A stretch of DNA of 64,000 nucleotides, taken from positions 62,001-126,000 of the forward strand of contig JAGQTV010000102.1 in assembly GCA_020438845.1 (NCBI GenBank), in the 5' to 3' direction. Both the position numbers and the translations under genes were made by a program. Source of the DNA: Mycobacterium sp. Lineage in GTDB: Bacteria; Actinomycetota; Actinomycetes; Mycobacteriales; Mycobacteriaceae. Numbering within the stretch: the first letter of the stretch is position 1; every line of letters starts with the position of its first letter. The notes under the pieces are model-generated. The model searched no databases. It saw only the letters and a list, made by a program, of their open reading frames with translations, and was not told the origin of the DNA. Shown piece by piece: positions 17,578 through 28,589 of this stretch.

Positions 17578-17914
17578 TTCAGGGTGCGGGTTTGGCGGGT
17601 GCGCCAGTTGGCGGCCGGTTGGGCTGTCTGGTCGGGTGGGCCGGCGGGGGTATGCGGCCCGGACGGTCGCCTTGCTGGAGTTGGGGGTTCGGTAGGCGTC
17701 CAGTGGATCTGCACACCGCACCGCCAGCCTGCCCGCCGGTGCGACTGCTCTCGCGGTCGGTGCGGGGATGTTCAACTGCGGCGGTCCCCCCGATCACAGC
17801 ATTGTGAGATCCTCGCCATTTCAGGTGCAACTGACCGAACTGCAACCGCACGCGGCCATACTCGGTCAGGAAAACGAGTCCGCGGGCTTGGCCGTTTTAG
17901 AGGAATGGTGATCC
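17578..17914. other. 337-bp non-coding stretch, GT/GC-biased
   Basis: Runs of G and T on the plus strand (for example GGTTGGGCTGTCTGG at about 17621) make it compositionally unlike its neighbours. Open frames on either strand are Pro/Arg-rich and lack starts, so I treat it as non-coding. It may hold an uncharacterised dispersed intergenic repeat and, near its end, the promoter and AGAGGA ribosome site of the DUF1254 gene. Confidence 0.4.
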
Positions 17915-17917
17915 GTG

Positions 17918-19924
17918 ATGAACCATCGATTTGCCACCAGTGGCTCAGCCCGCCGTGTGGGTCGAGCGGGCGCTCTGGCGGCGGCTTTGGGAGTAGGTTC
18001 GGTGCTCGCGGCGATGCCGGTAGCGTTTGCTGACACCACCCGGTCGGCGGGTCCGGCGGGGGGCAGCCTGGCGTCAACGGGGTCGCCGCCTGTGTCGGGA
18101 TCGCGGCGCGACCCCCAGAGTTCCGCGCCTCCGGGTCTGTCCGCGAATGCTTCTTCCGCGCGTGGTTCTTCGGCGTCGCCGGTTGTTCGTGGTTCCGGTC
18201 GCCGCCCGGCGTCGGCGGCTTCGGTTGCCGTCAAGCCGGCAGCAGCTCGACCGCAGGACATGGCCGCCCCCGTTATGGCCAAAGTACGGCAGCCAGCGGC
18301 AGCCGACTCCATGAGCGGGACGGCCGCTGGCTCGAAGTTGCAGGCGGCCGCGGCCGCCAGCGGTGCCGGCTCGGCGGCGGAACCGCTGATGTGGACCGCG
18401 GCAGCTGCGAGCAGTCGCGGCTTCAGGGGCACGTCGCGTTCGGCTGTCCTCGCGGCAAGCTCCGATTCGTCTGCGCAACTTCCGCTCGATGACATGGGCT
18501 TGCCCAACACCGCGGTAGCGACTTTGACGGCCGCCCCGGCGGCCCTCGCAGCGACGTCCTCCGCACCGGCAGCAGCCCGACTCGGCGGTTTCACGTTTCC
18601 GATAGGCCCGGTGCGGGCGGCAGTAATGGCCGCGCAGGCTTACATATACGGTTACCCGCTGCTGGCGGTGCAACGCGTTCAGGCACTGCTGGGTCCGTTG
18701 AACACGCTCAACCTGAACACCAGCTTCGCCAACCCCGACGCCGAACCGTTCTGGAAAGCGATCGGTGGCGGAACGCACCCGAACGTCAACGTGCTCTACT
18801 CATTGGCCTCTCTCGACCTGAGGGACGGGCCCGTCGTCTTGACCATCCCCGATATGGGTGAGCGCTATTACAGCTTCCAGCTGACGGATCCATACATCAA
18901 TGTCGATAACTACATCTCGTCCAATCCCACCGAAGCCAATCCGGTCGGGGGCCAGGGCCCTGCCAGCTACGCCATCACCTGGATCGGCAATCAGATCGCT
19001 GTCCCAGGGGCAGAAACTGTCCTCGTCGACTATCCCAGCGAGTTGTTGCTCGGACGCGTCGAGGCCACACCGGCCGACCAGCAGCAGGTGGTCGATCTGA
19101 TGACTCAGTGGACACTCACTCCGACCGGGTCGACCTCGGTGAACAACGCCGTTATCCCGTCGGCCTACCTGTCTCCAATCGCTGTCCTCAACGCCATCAG
19201 CACAGCGATCACCCAAAACCCGCCGTATCCGCCTGAGCAGGATGCCGCGGAACTGGCGAAGCTGGCGCGGATCGGTGTCGGCCCGGACCCGAACGACCCG
19301 ACGACAGCCCTCCAGGTCGCCGACCGACTCGGCCCGCTGTCGCAGCTGGCGGCGGCGGCCGCGGTCCAGCTGACCTCTCTCCTGCTTCCCCCGCTGACCG
19401 ACGCGATCCAGAATCTATCGGCGATTCGGCATCGCGGATGGGCCGTCACCCAACCCGAGATCGGGGATTTCGGCACCAATTACCTGTACCGCGCTGGCGT
19501 CGCATACGTCGGCCTGGTGGCCAACACCCCGGACCAGGCCCTGTACTACCCGGGAATGCGGGACTCGAACTATCTGCCGCTGAACGGTAAGCACTCCTAT
19601 GTCCTGCACTTTGCGCCCGGTCAGGCGCCACCTACCGACGCGGGCGGATTCTGGTCGCTCACTGTCTACAACAGCGCCGGCCAACTGGTGAACTCAGCGG
19701 CCCCGAACGTCTACAGCAACGGGCCGTTGGTGACCCGCCCGGACGGCTCCATCGACGTCATCCTCTCTCAGCAGAACCCTGCGGATGCCGGGGCGAACTG
19801 GCTGCAAGTGCCTGCCGGTGAGTTCAGCGTCTATCTGCGGATCTACGCCCCGGAGCCGGCAGCGTATGAAGGGACTTGGCTCCCGCCTGGGATCAAACGC
19901 ACCTCCGGCCTGTTCCGGGGCTGA
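17918..19924 (+). CDS. Secreted DUF1254/DUF1214 protein with Ala/Ser-rich linker
   Basis: A 668-residue exported protein. Signal peptide with RRVGRAGALAAALGVGSVL and a cut near MPVAFADT, then about 190 residues of low-complexity Ala/Ser/Gly/Pro. DUF1254 begins near residue 234 (VMAAQAYIYGYPLLAVQR) and DUF1214 near 550 (YLPLNGKHSYVLHF, GGFWSLTVYNSAGQLV). This pair is found in proteins sometimes called 'murein polymerisation' or esterase-associated, with no firm enzymology. GTG 17915 immediately precedes ATG 17918 and is equally possible. The N-terminal plan resembles that of the PE-PPE hydrolase at 32077-33993. Confidence 0.83.
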   Translation: MNHRFATSGSARRVGRAGALAAALGVGSVLAAMPVAFADTTRSAGPAGGSLASTGSPPVSGSRRDPQSSAPPGLSANASSARGSSASPVVRGSGRRPASAASVAVKPAAARPQDMAAPVMAKVRQPAAADSMSGTAAGSKLQAAAAASGAGSAAEPLMWTAAAASSRGFRGTSRSAVLAASSDSSAQLPLDDMGLPNTAVATLTAAPAALAATSSAPAAARLGGFTFPIGPVRAAVMAAQAYIYGYPLLAVQRVQALLGPLNTLNLNTSFANPDAEPFWKAIGGGTHPNVNVLYSLASLDLRDGPVVLTIPDMGERYYSFQLTDPYINVDNYISSNPTEANPVGGQGPASYAITWIGNQIAVPGAETVLVDYPSELLLGRVEATPADQQQVVDLMTQWTLTPTGSTSVNNAVIPSAYLSPIAVLNAISTAITQNPPYPPEQDAAELAKLARIGVGPDPNDPTTALQVADRLGPLSQLAAAAAVQLTSLLLPPLTDAIQNLSAIRHRGWAVTQPEIGDFGTNYLYRAGVAYVGLVANTPDQALYYPGMRDSNYLPLNGKHSYVLHFAPGQAPPTDAGGFWSLTVYNSAGQLVNSAAPNVYSNGPLVTRPDGSIDVILSQQNPADAGANWLQVPAGEFSVYLRIYAPEPAAYEGTWLPPGIKRTSGLFRG

Positions 19925-20110
19925 GGCGGTTACGACTCCGGGGAAGGCTCCCCAGGCCCCCGCTGGGACAATTCAGCACAAAGTCCCGCGTAAACGTCCC
20001 GTTGGGTCGGCCTCACCCGCCAATTGCCGGTGAGGTGCGACTCGCACACCGCCGTCCTGGATGATTGCCGTCAGGGCGCACCCTGCGCCTCCCAACGCCC
20101 AGGAGTTGCG

Positions 20111-20890
20111 ATGAGACTTGAGAATCAGACGGCATTGATCACCGGTTCCAGCGGCGGGATCGGCGAAGAGTTTGCGCGCCAGTTAGCGCTGCGCGGTGCC
20201 AATCTGATCCTCGTCGCGCGTCGGGCCGACAAACTGGACCAACTACGCACCGAACTGTTGGAACGCAGTCCGGCGTTGAAGATCGACGTCGTCACCGCAG
20301 ATCTGTCTATTCCTGGTTCGGCGGCCGACCTGGCCGTAAAGGTCGAGGCCCTCGGCCGCCGGGTAGACATTCTGGTCAACAATGCCGGCGTCGGGCTGCA
20401 TGGGGATTTCGTCTCGCAGGACCGCGCGGCCAACGCGGCGCAGATCCAGTTGAACTGCGTGACCTTGGTCGAACTCACGGCGCTCTACCTGCCTGCCATG
20501 ACGCGGGCTGGCCGCGGCATGGTCATCAATGTCGCCTCGACCGCGGCATTCCAGCCGACCCCCGGGATGGCCGTCTACGGAGCCACCAAGGCCTTCGTGC
20601 TGTCGTTCACCGAAGCGATCTGGCAGGAGACGAAGTCCACCGCCGTGCGGGTGTTCGCGCTGTGCCCGGGCGCGACTGAGACTGAGTTCTTCGCTCGAAC
20701 CGGCGAGGAGTTCCTGACCAGCGGCCGGCAGACCTCCGAGCAGGTGGTAGCCGTGGCGATGGCGGCTATCGACAAGTCCACGCCGACGGTGATCTCCGGA
20801 TTACGGAACACGCTGCTGGCCAACGGCTACCGGATCGCACCGCGCCGGATGATGCTGAAGGTGACTCAAAAAATTATGAAGGCCGAGTAG
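20111..20890 (+). CDS. Short-chain dehydrogenase/reductase
   Basis: A 259-residue classical SDR: cofactor motif ALITGSSGGIGEEFARQL at residues 8-25, NNAGVG near 95, Ser in INVASTAAF, catalytic YGATKAFV (Tyr-x3-Lys). It belongs to the DltE/YqjQ-like branch with basic residues after the first strand (VARRADKL), suggesting NADP(H). AGGAG lies 6 nt before ATG 20111. Substrate unknown. Confidence 0.87.
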   Translation: MRLENQTALITGSSGGIGEEFARQLALRGANLILVARRADKLDQLRTELLERSPALKIDVVTADLSIPGSAADLAVKVEALGRRVDILVNNAGVGLHGDFVSQDRAANAAQIQLNCVTLVELTALYLPAMTRAGRGMVINVASTAAFQPTPGMAVYGATKAFVLSFTEAIWQETKSTAVRVFALCPGATETEFFARTGEEFLTSGRQTSEQVVAVAMAAIDKSTPTVISGLRNTLLANGYRIAPRRMMLKVTQKIMKAE

Positions 20891-20989
20891 TCAGAGCGTC
20901 CGCGGTAGCAATGCGGCGTCGCCTGCCCGCATTCCTACAAATATCAGCAATTCATGCTCAAACTGTAAGTCTGCTGTTAGTTTTGCGGG

Positions 20990-23900
20990 ATGGCCAGCCG
21001 CCATGGTGGCGATCGCGTCACCGAGGTAGCCGCTGGCGTTGCCCGAGTAGAGCAGCGTCGGCTATTTGGCCTGTACATGTGGCTGATTGCCGGATTGTTC
21101 GCCGCCACAATCGGATTGGCGCTTACGTCTCCCGCGTCCGCGCATGCTGATTCGGGTTCGCAGACGTCGTCGGACCGGGTTGCGAATTCGGTTCGTGGCG
21201 GTTCAGGATCGTCAACGGGCCCCTCCGCCAAGTCGTCGAGCACGACCTCGAGGGCGGCCGCTGCCACAGTCGCCAGCCCTCCGGCTGTCACCACCAAGGC
21301 GGCGAGGCTCGCTGTTCCAGCCTTGACGAATCCCGTGGCGAGCGCGGCGCAGGCGTCGGCCAAGGCGCAGGCTTCAGCGAATCCTTCGCTGGCAGAGTTT
21401 GCCAAAAATCTGTCGATCACCAAGAGCACTTCTCAGGCGACGGTGGCGACGGTGTCGACTCCGCCCACGAAGGCTTCGGCAGCCAAGACGTTCAACCTTG
21501 GCGCCGGCAACGTCGGCAATCTCAACGTCGGCTTAGGCAACCAGGGCGACGGGAACATCGGCAGCGGCAACCTCGGTGACAGGAACTTCGGTTTCGGCAA
21601 CCTCGGTGACAGGAACTTCGGCTTCGGCAACACCGGCAGCGGCAACTTTGGTGCCGGTAACACCGGCTCCGGCAACATCGGTTTCGGCAACACCGGCACC
21701 GGCAACATCGGCATCGGCCTGACCGGCGACCACCAGATCGGCTTCGGTGGCTTCAACTCCGGCACTGGGAACAAGGGGTTGTTCAACTCCGGAAGCGGAA
21801 ACAAGGGCTGGTTCAACTCCGGCAACGGCAATTCGGGCATCGGCAATTCCGGCGACCTCAACACCGGACACTTCAACGTCGGCGACGTCAACACTGGGTC
21901 CGTCAACGTCGGCAGCCTCGACACCGGGTCGTTCAACGTCGGCAACTCCAATGGCGGCAGCTTCAACCCCGGCAACACCAATACCGGCTGGTTCAACCGC
22001 GGCGACCTCAACACCGGCTCGTTCAACTCCGGCAACTCGAACACCGGTTTTTACAACTCCGGTTATCTCAACACTGGCTTATTCAACTCCGGCAACGCGA
22101 ACAACGGCTTCTTCCAGAAAGGCGACAACAAGAACTGGTTCCCGGGCATTCATGTCGCCTACACGGTCCCCGCGATGACTATCGATGAGACCTTGCCGAT
22201 CGATATCAACCAGCAGATCCCACTCGGACCGTTGACGGTGACGGTGGGGCCGACGACGGTCGACGCCCACGTCACCGGAAGCACCGGCCCGATTGAGATC
22301 ACCATCCTCGACATCCCGGCCGGGCCGGGTTTCTTCAACACCGGAACGGTGGCCTCCTCAGGCTTTTTCAACACCGGCGCCGGCGGCGGTTCGGGTTTGC
22401 TGAACATCGGCGTCGGTCTGGTGTCGGGCTTCTTCAACGATGCCCTGCTGGCCGGTGAGGGCCTGTCTGGCTATTCCAGCACCGGGTCGGGTTCCGGTTT
22501 CGCGAACCTGGGTTCGGCCTTGTCGGGCGCCCACAACACCAGTTCCCTCGACCCGTCCGTGCCGGCTTTCGTTTCGGGCTGGGGCAACATCGGGGTGATG
22601 ATGTCGGGAAGGTTCATCAATCAGCTGACCGGAACGCCGACATTCAACCTCGGCGCCGGGAACCTCGGGTTCGGCAATTTCGGCAAGGGCAACCTGGGCA
22701 GTCACAATCTCGGTTGGGGTAATCAGGGCAGCGGCAACCTGGGTTCAGGCAACGTCGGTGACGGAAACCTCGGCTCGGGTAATACCGGAGACAAGAACCT
22801 CGGCGGCGGTAACGCCGGGTCCGGCAATGTCGGCACCGGGAACCTCGGTAGCAAGAACTTCGGCATCGGCAATAACGGCGACGGCAACTTCGGTGCCGGT
22901 AACACCGGCAATGGCAATATCGGCTTCGGCAATACCGGCACGGGCAACATCGGCATAGGTTTGACCGGTGATCATCAATTCGGGTTCGGCGGGTTCAACT
23001 CCGGATCAGGGAACAAGGGGTTGTTCAACTCCGGAAGCGGGAACAAGGGGTTCTTCAACTCCGGGGCCAACAACTGGGGACTCGGTAACTCTGGAAGCCT
23101 GAACACCGGGTTGTTCAACGCCGGTGACGGGAACTCCGGTACGGGCAATGTCGGTGATTTCAACACCGGCAGCCTCAATGCAGGCAGTTCCAACACCGGC
23201 CCCGTGAACGCCGGGGACACCAACAGCGGCTGGGCCAATCTCGGCGACCGCAACACCGGGTGGGCCAATGTCGGCGACGCCAATACCGGATGGGCGAATC
23301 TGGGGGATCTGAACACCGGCGGCGTCAATACCGGTGACGGAAACAACGGGCTGTTCTGGCGGCGCAACGGCGGCGGCCAGCTCCACATCGATCTCGGCGC
23401 CGATCTCTCCCAGGTGCCGATCACCCTCAACGCCGACATCCCGGTCAACATCCCGATCACCGCGGTGCTCACCGATCCGATTTCGATCCCGAGCATCACT
23501 GTGCCCGCTAATCCGATCGCGACAAGCATCACCACACAGGTCGAACTGGCCCCAGGCATTAACGCCGACATAGTCCTGGACGTCACCGGGGCCCTCGGTC
23601 CGATCACCTTCCCGGGCACGGATATCACCGTGCCGCAGCTGGTCGGAACCCTCGGCGGACCGGGGGTGTCGATCCCGGTCACGCTGAACGGAACCATCGG
23701 GCCGGGCCGGATCTCCTTCTTCCGCCTGGATGGGCCGGGATTCTTCAATTCCACCGACGCGCCCTCGTCCGGGTTGTTCAATTCCGGTAGCGGCGGGGGT
23801 TCGGGATTCCTGAACTCCGGCGCCGCAGGCATCTCAGGCCTGAACAATGAGGCGTTGCAGGCCGGGCTATCCGGCCACGGCAACGAGGGTTCGGGATCGG

Positions 23901-25699
23901 GCTTCTCCAACCTGGGTTCGGCGATCTCGGGCAAGCACAACACGAGTTCACTCAACGACCCGGCGCTGCCCGCTTATATCTCGGGCCTTCGCAACGTGGG
24001 AACCAACCTGTCAGGAATCTTCGTCAATGCGTGGGGCGCCAAGAGCGCTGGCCTCGCACACCACGGCAAGCGCGGCTGGCAGCTGGGCATCGACACGAAC
24101 GTCGATATCTCCGAGATTCCGATCAACTTCGACGGCAGCATCGGTCTCAACGTCCCGCTCAGCGCCAGCCTGACGGGCCCCATCACCGTCAGCGGCTTCA
24201 CCATCCCCACTATTCCCGGCGAACTGCAGCAGGGCTCGCAGATGACCATCACTGTCCCGGACCTCTTCGGGCCGGCCGTGATCCCACTGACAACCGACAT
24301 CGGAATCGGCCCAATCACGGTGCCCGACATCAGCCTCGTCTCCGCCGATCCACTGCTGTCTGGCCTGATCGGCGGCCCGGACACCACGATCCCGATCACG
24401 ATCAGCGGTGCAATAGGCCCGAACTCGAACGGCGGATCGGCCCTCATCAGCCTCAACCGCACCGACACCCGTGGCTTCTCGGTGGACCTCAACGCCGACG
24501 TCGCCCAGACCCCGATCACGCTCAACGCCGACATCCCCGTCGACGTCCCCTTCGCCGCTGACTTCGGCGACCTCACCCTGCAGGGCGTCACCATCCCCGG
24601 CTTCGACGTCACCACCAGCAACTGGCAGACGCTGCGCAACGAGCCGGTTCCGTCACTGCTGGGCAGCTTCTACCTCGACTTCAATGCACCGGGCACCGTG
24701 CTGCCAGTCGGTGACATAACTCTGGACCCGGTGACGATCGGACTGCCAACCCTGACCGGCAACATTGGAGGACCTGGTGCAGGGTTGGGGCTTAATCTCG
24801 ATGCCGGAATCGGCCCGTTCACGATCAACGCCCCGGTAGGTGTCAAGCTGCTGCCGAAGCCGTCGATCAACGTCGACCAGGTTCTGGTCAGCCAGATCCC
24901 GCTCTTCGCGAACCTCGGTGCCACGGCGGATGTGCCGGTCAGCCTCAGCGCTACACCGCTCACCGTCTCTGAGATCACCATTCCCCAGATCGCCATCGGC
25001 ACCGCCCCCGTGGGTAACACTCTGCAGGGTTTGATCTTCCAGGGGGCGATCAAGGGCAATCCCACGCCGCCGTCCGCCGGCACTATTATTCGGAACCCGT
25101 GCACTCGGGCTTGCATCGCGTTGCAGCTGTCGCCGGTGATCAACATCGGACCGATCACGGCCGGTCCCATCGAGCTCGGCTTCCCGGGTGACCAGGCGTT
25201 GTCACTGACCATCGGCGGCCCGGACAAGGGCGTCGAGGCATCCGTGGCCGGAGCGCTGGGTCCGATCAACGTCTCGCTGGCGAACAAGGAGGTCGAGGCG
25301 TTCCCGTATTCCTACCTCGGCAATGTCGCCGTTGACGTCCCCATCGACGGCAGCACTGGCTCGCTCGACCTGCAGCAGTTCGACCTGTCGCTGCCTGTTC
25401 TGGCTCTGCTTTACCAGCGGGTGGGTTACTGCGCCGCAGGCGGGCTTACATGCACCAATCTGGACTTCAATCAGTTCCTCACCTACGTCAATGGAGGCAG
25501 CCCGCAAGGCTCCGCGCCGGGTCCATTCCCGCCGAGCACTTCGGTCGCGGGCTCCACCCTGATCGACGAGAACCTGGGTCAGCCCGTCGGACCCATGACT
25601 CTCATCCCAAGCATGGCAATCAGCCAGGACATCAAAAACGACACCCCATTAAGTGGCAGCGGCACATTGGGGCCGTTCGCGTTGGGTTCTGTGGCGTAG
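20990..25699 (+). CDS. Secreted PPE-MPTR-like pentapeptide-repeat protein without PPE domain
   Basis: 1569 residues. Instead of a PE or PPE domain it has a membrane/signal segment ([18 protein letters not shown], then PASAHADS) and an Ala/Ser/Thr linker to about residue 168. Two blocks of N-x-G-x-G-N-x-G-type pentapeptides follow (about 170-380 and 550-785), each containing a nearly identical stretch with [12 protein letters not shown] and GFGGFNSG. Each block is followed by beta-rich Ile/Pro/Thr segments and by GSGSGFxNLGSAxSGxHNTSS modules. From about 1020 to the end the segments recur in variant form with no pentapeptides. These are the building units of PPE-MPTR tails. ATG 20990 is used; GTG 21020 or ATG 21077 are possible starts. 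Confidence 0.8.
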   Translation: MASRHGGDRVTEVAAGVARVEQRRLFGLYMWLIAGLFAATIGLALTSPASAHADSGSQTSSDRVANSVRGGSGSSTGPSAKSSSTTSRAAAATVASPPAVTTKAARLAVPALTNPVASAAQASAKAQASANPSLAEFAKNLSITKSTSQATVATVSTPPTKASAAKTFNLGAGNVGNLNVGLGNQGDGNIGSGNLGDRNFGFGNLGDRNFGFGNTGSGNFGAGNTGSGNIGFGNTGTGNIGIGLTGDHQIGFGGFNSGTGNKGLFNSGSGNKGWFNSGNGNSGIGNSGDLNTGHFNVGDVNTGSVNVGSLDTGSFNVGNSNGGSFNPGNTNTGWFNRGDLNTGSFNSGNSNTGFYNSGYLNTGLFNSGNANNGFFQKGDNKNWFPGIHVAYTVPAMTIDETLPIDINQQIPLGPLTVTVGPTTVDAHVTGSTGPIEITILDIPAGPGFFNTGTVASSGFFNTGAGGGSGLLNIGVGLVSGFFNDALLAGEGLSGYSSTGSGSGFANLGSALSGAHNTSSLDPSVPAFVSGWGNIGVMMSGRFINQLTGTPTFNLGAGNLGFGNFGKGNLGSHNLGWGNQGSGNLGSGNVGDGNLGSGNTGDKNLGGGNAGSGNVGTGNLGSKNFGIGNNGDGNFGAGNTGNGNIGFGNTGTGNIGIGLTGDHQFGFGGFNSGSGNKGLFNSGSGNKGFFNSGANNWGLGNSGSLNTGLFNAGDGNSGTGNVGDFNTGSLNAGSSNTGPVNAGDTNSGWANLGDRNTGWANVGDANTGWANLGDLNTGGVNTGDGNNGLFWRRNGGGQLHIDLGADLSQVPITLNADIPVNIPITAVLTDPISIPSITVPANPIATSITTQVELAPGINADIVLDVTGALGPITFPGTDITVPQLVGTLGGPGVSIPVTLNGTIGPGRISFFRLDGPGFFNSTDAPSSGLFNSGSGGGSGFLNSGAAGISGLNNEALQAGLSGHGNEGSGSGFSNLGSAISGKHNTSSLNDPALPAYISGLRNVGTNLSGIFVNAWGAKSAGLAHHGKRGWQLGIDTNVDISEIPINFDGSIGLNVPLSASLTGPITVSGFTIPTIPGELQQGSQMTITVPDLFGPAVIPLTTDIGIGPITVPDISLVSADPLLSGLIGGPDTTIPITISGAIGPNSNGGSALISLNRTDTRGFSVDLNADVAQTPITLNADIPVDVPFAADFGDLTLQGVTIPGFDVTTSNWQTLRNEPVPSLLGSFYLDFNAPGTVLPVGDITLDPVTIGLPTLTGNIGGPGAGLGLNLDAGIGPFTINAPVGVKLLPKPSINVDQVLVSQIPLFANLGATADVPVSLSATPLTVSEITIPQIAIGTAPVGNTLQGLIFQGAIKGNPTPPSAGTIIRNPCTRACIALQLSPVINIGPITAGPIELGFPGDQALSLTIGGPDKGVEASVAGALGPINVSLANKEVEAFPYSYLGNVAVDVPIDGSTGSLDLQQFDLSLPVLALLYQRVGYCAAGGLTCTNLDFNQFLTYVNGGSPQGSAPGPFPPSTSVAGSTLIDENLGQPVGPMTLIPSMAISQDIKNDTPLSGSGTLGPFALGSVA

Positions 25700-25829
25700 T
25701 CGGCCCGAGCCCTAATCCCGTAAAGTCGCCTGGACATATCGGGGCGGAAACCGGATCGGTAGGCCCCGCGCTGTCGCCGCCCACCGCAGTCCAGAAAATG
25801 GGCGTTTACCGAGGGCCGTGGGGGACCTG

Positions 25830-26102
25830 TTACGGCCATACCCCGCCGGGTGGGGGACCGCCGCCGGGCGGGGACTGATTCTGCAGGATGCCCAGGCAGG
25901 TACCCAGCGACTTACCCGGAATGCACGGAATGCCCCCGACCGTCGGTAATGCGTTGGGCGTGTAGCACTGGCCGGTGATCGGGTCGGACATAAACCCGCT
26001 CGGGCAGGCATGCGCGCGTCCTGCAGTAGCCACTGGTAAGCCCAGGAAACCTACTGCGACGAACGTCACGAGTGCGAAGCGTCGTGCCCGGTCAGACGAC
26101 AC
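25830..26102 (-). CDS. Small secreted Cys/Gly/Pro protein
   Basis: A 90-residue exported protein: signal peptide RFALVTFVAVGFLGLPVA with cleavage near GRAHACP. The mature part contains four cysteines (ACPSGFMSDPITGQCYTP and PCIPGKSLGTCLG), probably two disulfides, and ends with a short Pro/Gly tail. The SG-DPITGQCY type pattern is seen in small mycobacterial exported proteins of unknown function. Divergent from the antiporter gene, convergent with the repeat protein. Confidence 0.7.
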   Translation of the reverse strand: MSSDRARRFALVTFVAVGFLGLPVATAGRAHACPSGFMSDPITGQCYTPNALPTVGGIPCIPGKSLGTCLGILQNQSPPGGGPPPGGVWP

Positions 26103-26182
26103 ATCACAAGTTTAGGCACATCAGACGCTCAGAGAGCGTACGTAGCCTGGAGCGCCGAGAAGGCCGTGTGAGAGGAGTGACT

Positions 26183-27730
26183 GTGGACACGCTGGCGAAT
26201 TCCGTCTGGATCGCACTGATCGCCGCACTCGTCGCACTGTTCGTGCGGTCCCGCGGCTGGGGCATTGCACTGCCCTTACTTGCGTGCGGGCTGGTGGTCG
26301 GGGTGCTGCCGTGGGGGCCTTCCGCGCCTAATGAGCCGGAACTGATCCAGGTGCTGGTGCTGGCGCCGCTGGTTTTCGGCGAGGCGCTGTCATCGTCGTA
26401 CGTGGACTTGAAGTCGGTCCGAAGGCCGGTGTTCGCGCTGGCCGTGGGCCTTGTCGCAGTCTCGACACTCGCAATCGGCGGGCTCACCTCAGTACTGCTG
26501 CCGGCGATCCCGGCGGCGATGGCATTGGCACTGGGCGCCATCTTGGCGCCGACCGATGCGGTGGTCGTAGCTTCCGCCGCACGGCGGGCCAACCTGCCGC
26601 CGAGGCTGGTGACCATCCTGGAGGGGGAAAGTCTGCTCAACGACGGCACTGGTCTGACGGCACTACGGGTAGCGACGCTGGCCGCGCTCGCAGGCTCGGT
26701 GAGTGGCGGGCAGGCGGCCTATCTGCTGTCGCAGACTGTGGCGTTGGGGGTTGCGTTCGGCCTGTTCGGGGGCTGGTTGTTGGTGTTGCTGCTCCGGCGA
26801 AGCGCCGACGTCGCCGGACATGGCGCCGTCCTGCTCGTCGCACCGGTGCCACTCTATTTGAGCGCCGAGACGGCGGGAGGATCGGGAATTTTGGCGGTCG
26901 TGTTGGCCGCGCTGATGGCCTCGCACGCGACCTATGCCGATCCGGCCTACGAGGGGCGCCTTCAGGTGACCGCAGTGTGGCGGGCGATCACGGTCCTGCT
27001 GCAGGCGCTCGCATTCTTCCTGCTGGGTTTGGAACTGCCCGCATCGTTGCGGCAACTGTCCGCATCGGACCGCGCGACGTTGTGGTGGGCTGTTCCGGCG
27101 ATCGTGGCGGGGCTCATCGTCGTCCGCATGGTGGTGGTCTGGGCGGCTTTCGGACTCAGTCGGCTCACCGGTTTCGATACTCCGAGGCGCTGGAGCGGCG
27201 CCACACTCGTTGGCTGGGCGGGGGCTCGCGGGCCGGTGTCGGCACTGGCTGCCTTCTCGCTTCCGTTGGCGCTTCCGGCCCGCGACGTAGTTGTCGCCGC
27301 GGCATTGCTGGCTGTCGCGGTGACGCTGCTGCTCTCCACCACGCTCACTCCGCTGGCGCGACTCCTGAAAATTCAGTCATCGGATACCGGCGCGGTTGAG
27401 AGCCGGCTGCGTTTGGCGATGGCGCAGGCGGCGTTGTCGAAGCTGGACTCCGCGACGGCTGAGGCCGACCGGCGCGACGAGCCCTTCCCGGCCATGGCGA
27501 TCGCGGCGCTGCGAACCGCCACCGTCGACCGCGTCGGCGTATCGAAAGGGTCGGTCACTCGGCAGGGTCATGAGCGTGTGCGCGCACTTCAGGTGGAGAT
27601 GTTCGAGGCCGAGCAACGAGAACTTCAGCGGCTGCGCTCTGAGAAGGAATTACCGGACTCGGCGGTGCGGCCATTGCTCGCCGAGGTTGACAGGCGGCTC
27701 GCAGCTGTCCGCAACACCGGCACCGGTTAG
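26183..27730 (+). CDS. CPA1-family Na+(K+)/H+ antiporter
   Basis: A 515-residue cation:proton antiporter with about 12 membrane helices. The ion-binding signature GAILAPTDAVVVAS (the ND/TD-type segment) and LLNDGTGL appear near residues 120-155, and GWAGARGPVSALAAF near 345. A C-terminal hydrophilic, partly coiled region of about 120 residues follows (LQVEMFEAEQRELQRLRSEK). GTG 26183 is chosen: AGGAG lies 5 nt upstream. An upstream extension to 26072 overlaps the divergent secreted protein and is unlikely. Confidence 0.88.
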   Translation: MDTLANSVWIALIAALVALFVRSRGWGIALPLLACGLVVGVLPWGPSAPNEPELIQVLVLAPLVFGEALSSSYVDLKSVRRPVFALAVGLVAVSTLAIGGLTSVLLPAIPAAMALALGAILAPTDAVVVASAARRANLPPRLVTILEGESLLNDGTGLTALRVATLAALAGSVSGGQAAYLLSQTVALGVAFGLFGGWLLVLLLRRSADVAGHGAVLLVAPVPLYLSAETAGGSGILAVVLAALMASHATYADPAYEGRLQVTAVWRAITVLLQALAFFLLGLELPASLRQLSASDRATLWWAVPAIVAGLIVVRMVVVWAAFGLSRLTGFDTPRRWSGATLVGWAGARGPVSALAAFSLPLALPARDVVVAAALLAVAVTLLLSTTLTPLARLLKIQSSDTGAVESRLRLAMAQAALSKLDSATAEADRRDEPFPAMAIAALRTATVDRVGVSKGSVTRQGHERVRALQVEMFEAEQRELQRLRSEKELPDSAVRPLLAEVDRRLAAVRNTGTG

Positions 27731-27744
27731 CCCTCGCGGAGGGC
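27730..27744. terminator. Possible shared stem-loop between convergent genes
   Basis: GCCCTC-GCG-GAGGGC, a perfect 6-bp stem, starts at the last base of the antiporter stop codon and precedes the convergent crotonase stop. There is no T-run, so it would be a non-canonical terminator. Confidence 0.35.
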
Positions 27745-27751
27745 CGCCCTG

Positions 27752-28579
27752 CTACTCGCCGGTGAAATTGGGAGTACGCCTGGCCAACAGCGCCGAGATG
27801 CCTTCCTTGAGATCCTTGGATGGCAGGAATGCGGAGTTCCATGCCGCCACGTAGCGCAGGCTGGCGGCGACATCGGCGGTGCGCTGCTCGTCGAGGACGT
27901 CCTTGATGCCGCGTACCACCAACGGGGAGTTCGCGGCGATGTCAGTGGCGGTGGCGTGCGCTGCGGCCAGCGCGGCTTCGGCGTCGGTGAACACCTCGTT
28001 GACCAGGCCGATCTTCTCCGCGCGGGCGGCGTCGATGTCCTTGCCGGTCAGTGCAAGTTCGCGCAGGTGGCCGTCATTGAGAATGTAGGGCAGCCGGGCG
28101 AGGCTGCCGACGTCGGCCACGATCGACAGTTTCACTTCGCGAACCGAGAACTTCGCGTCGGCGCTGGCGTAGCGGATGTCGACGGCACTGATGAGGTCGA
28201 CGCCGCCGCCGATACACCAACCATGGATCGAGGCGATGGTGGGTGTTCGACAGTCCGCCACCGCGGTGATCGACTGCTGCATGCGTTTGAGCGTGGTGTG
28301 GAATTCGGAGCGGGGCCGCGCCGAGACCTCCCCGGCGGACATCGTGTCCGCGAGTGTGTTTCCCATCGCCATGAGGTCCAAGCCGTAGCTGAAGTTGGCA
28401 CCCGACCCGGTCAACACGATCGCGCGAACTTCGGGGTTGACGTCAAGCTCGCCGAACACCGCCGGCAGCTCGGCCCAGAATGCGGGCCCCATGGCATTGC
28501 CCTTACCCGGCCCGATCAGTGTCACCTGGGCGACGTTGTCTTTGACCTCGACTTCGAGAGATTCGTACCGCGCGCTCAT
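27752..28579 (-). CDS. Enoyl-CoA hydratase/isomerase family protein (EchA21-like)
   Basis: A 275-residue crotonase-fold protein. The oxyanion-hole elements are visible as GANFSYGLDLMAMG and IASIHGWCIGGGVDLISAVDI. The acidic residues used for water addition fall in the ADAKFSVREVKLSIVADVG region: the second catalytic Glu position reads as Asp (VADVG), which in the family is typical of dienoyl-CoA isomerases. It lies 10 nt after hisC2 on the same strand; position matches Rv3774 (echA21). Exact substrate unknown. Confidence 0.87.
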   Translation of the reverse strand: MSARYESLEVEVKDNVAQVTLIGPGKGNAMGPAFWAELPAVFGELDVNPEVRAIVLTGSGANFSYGLDLMAMGNTLADTMSAGEVSARPRSEFHTTLKRMQQSITAVADCRTPTIASIHGWCIGGGVDLISAVDIRYASADAKFSVREVKLSIVADVGSLARLPYILNDGHLRELALTGKDIDAARAEKIGLVNEVFTDAEAALAAAHATATDIAANSPLVVRGIKDVLDEQRTADVAASLRYVAAWNSAFLPSKDLKEGISALLARRTPNFTGE

Positions 28580-28589
28580 GGCAAGAAGG

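Noticed and set aside
21433-22044. 203-codon antisense frame rich in PLPEL-type repeats
   Set aside because: It is the complement of the pentapeptide-repeat region, so its regularity is inherited from the other strand.
21499-23345. Regular short repeats resembling a CRISPR array
   Set aside because: The units are 15 bp codon-level repeats in frame with a long protein, with no constant direct repeat plus variable spacers.
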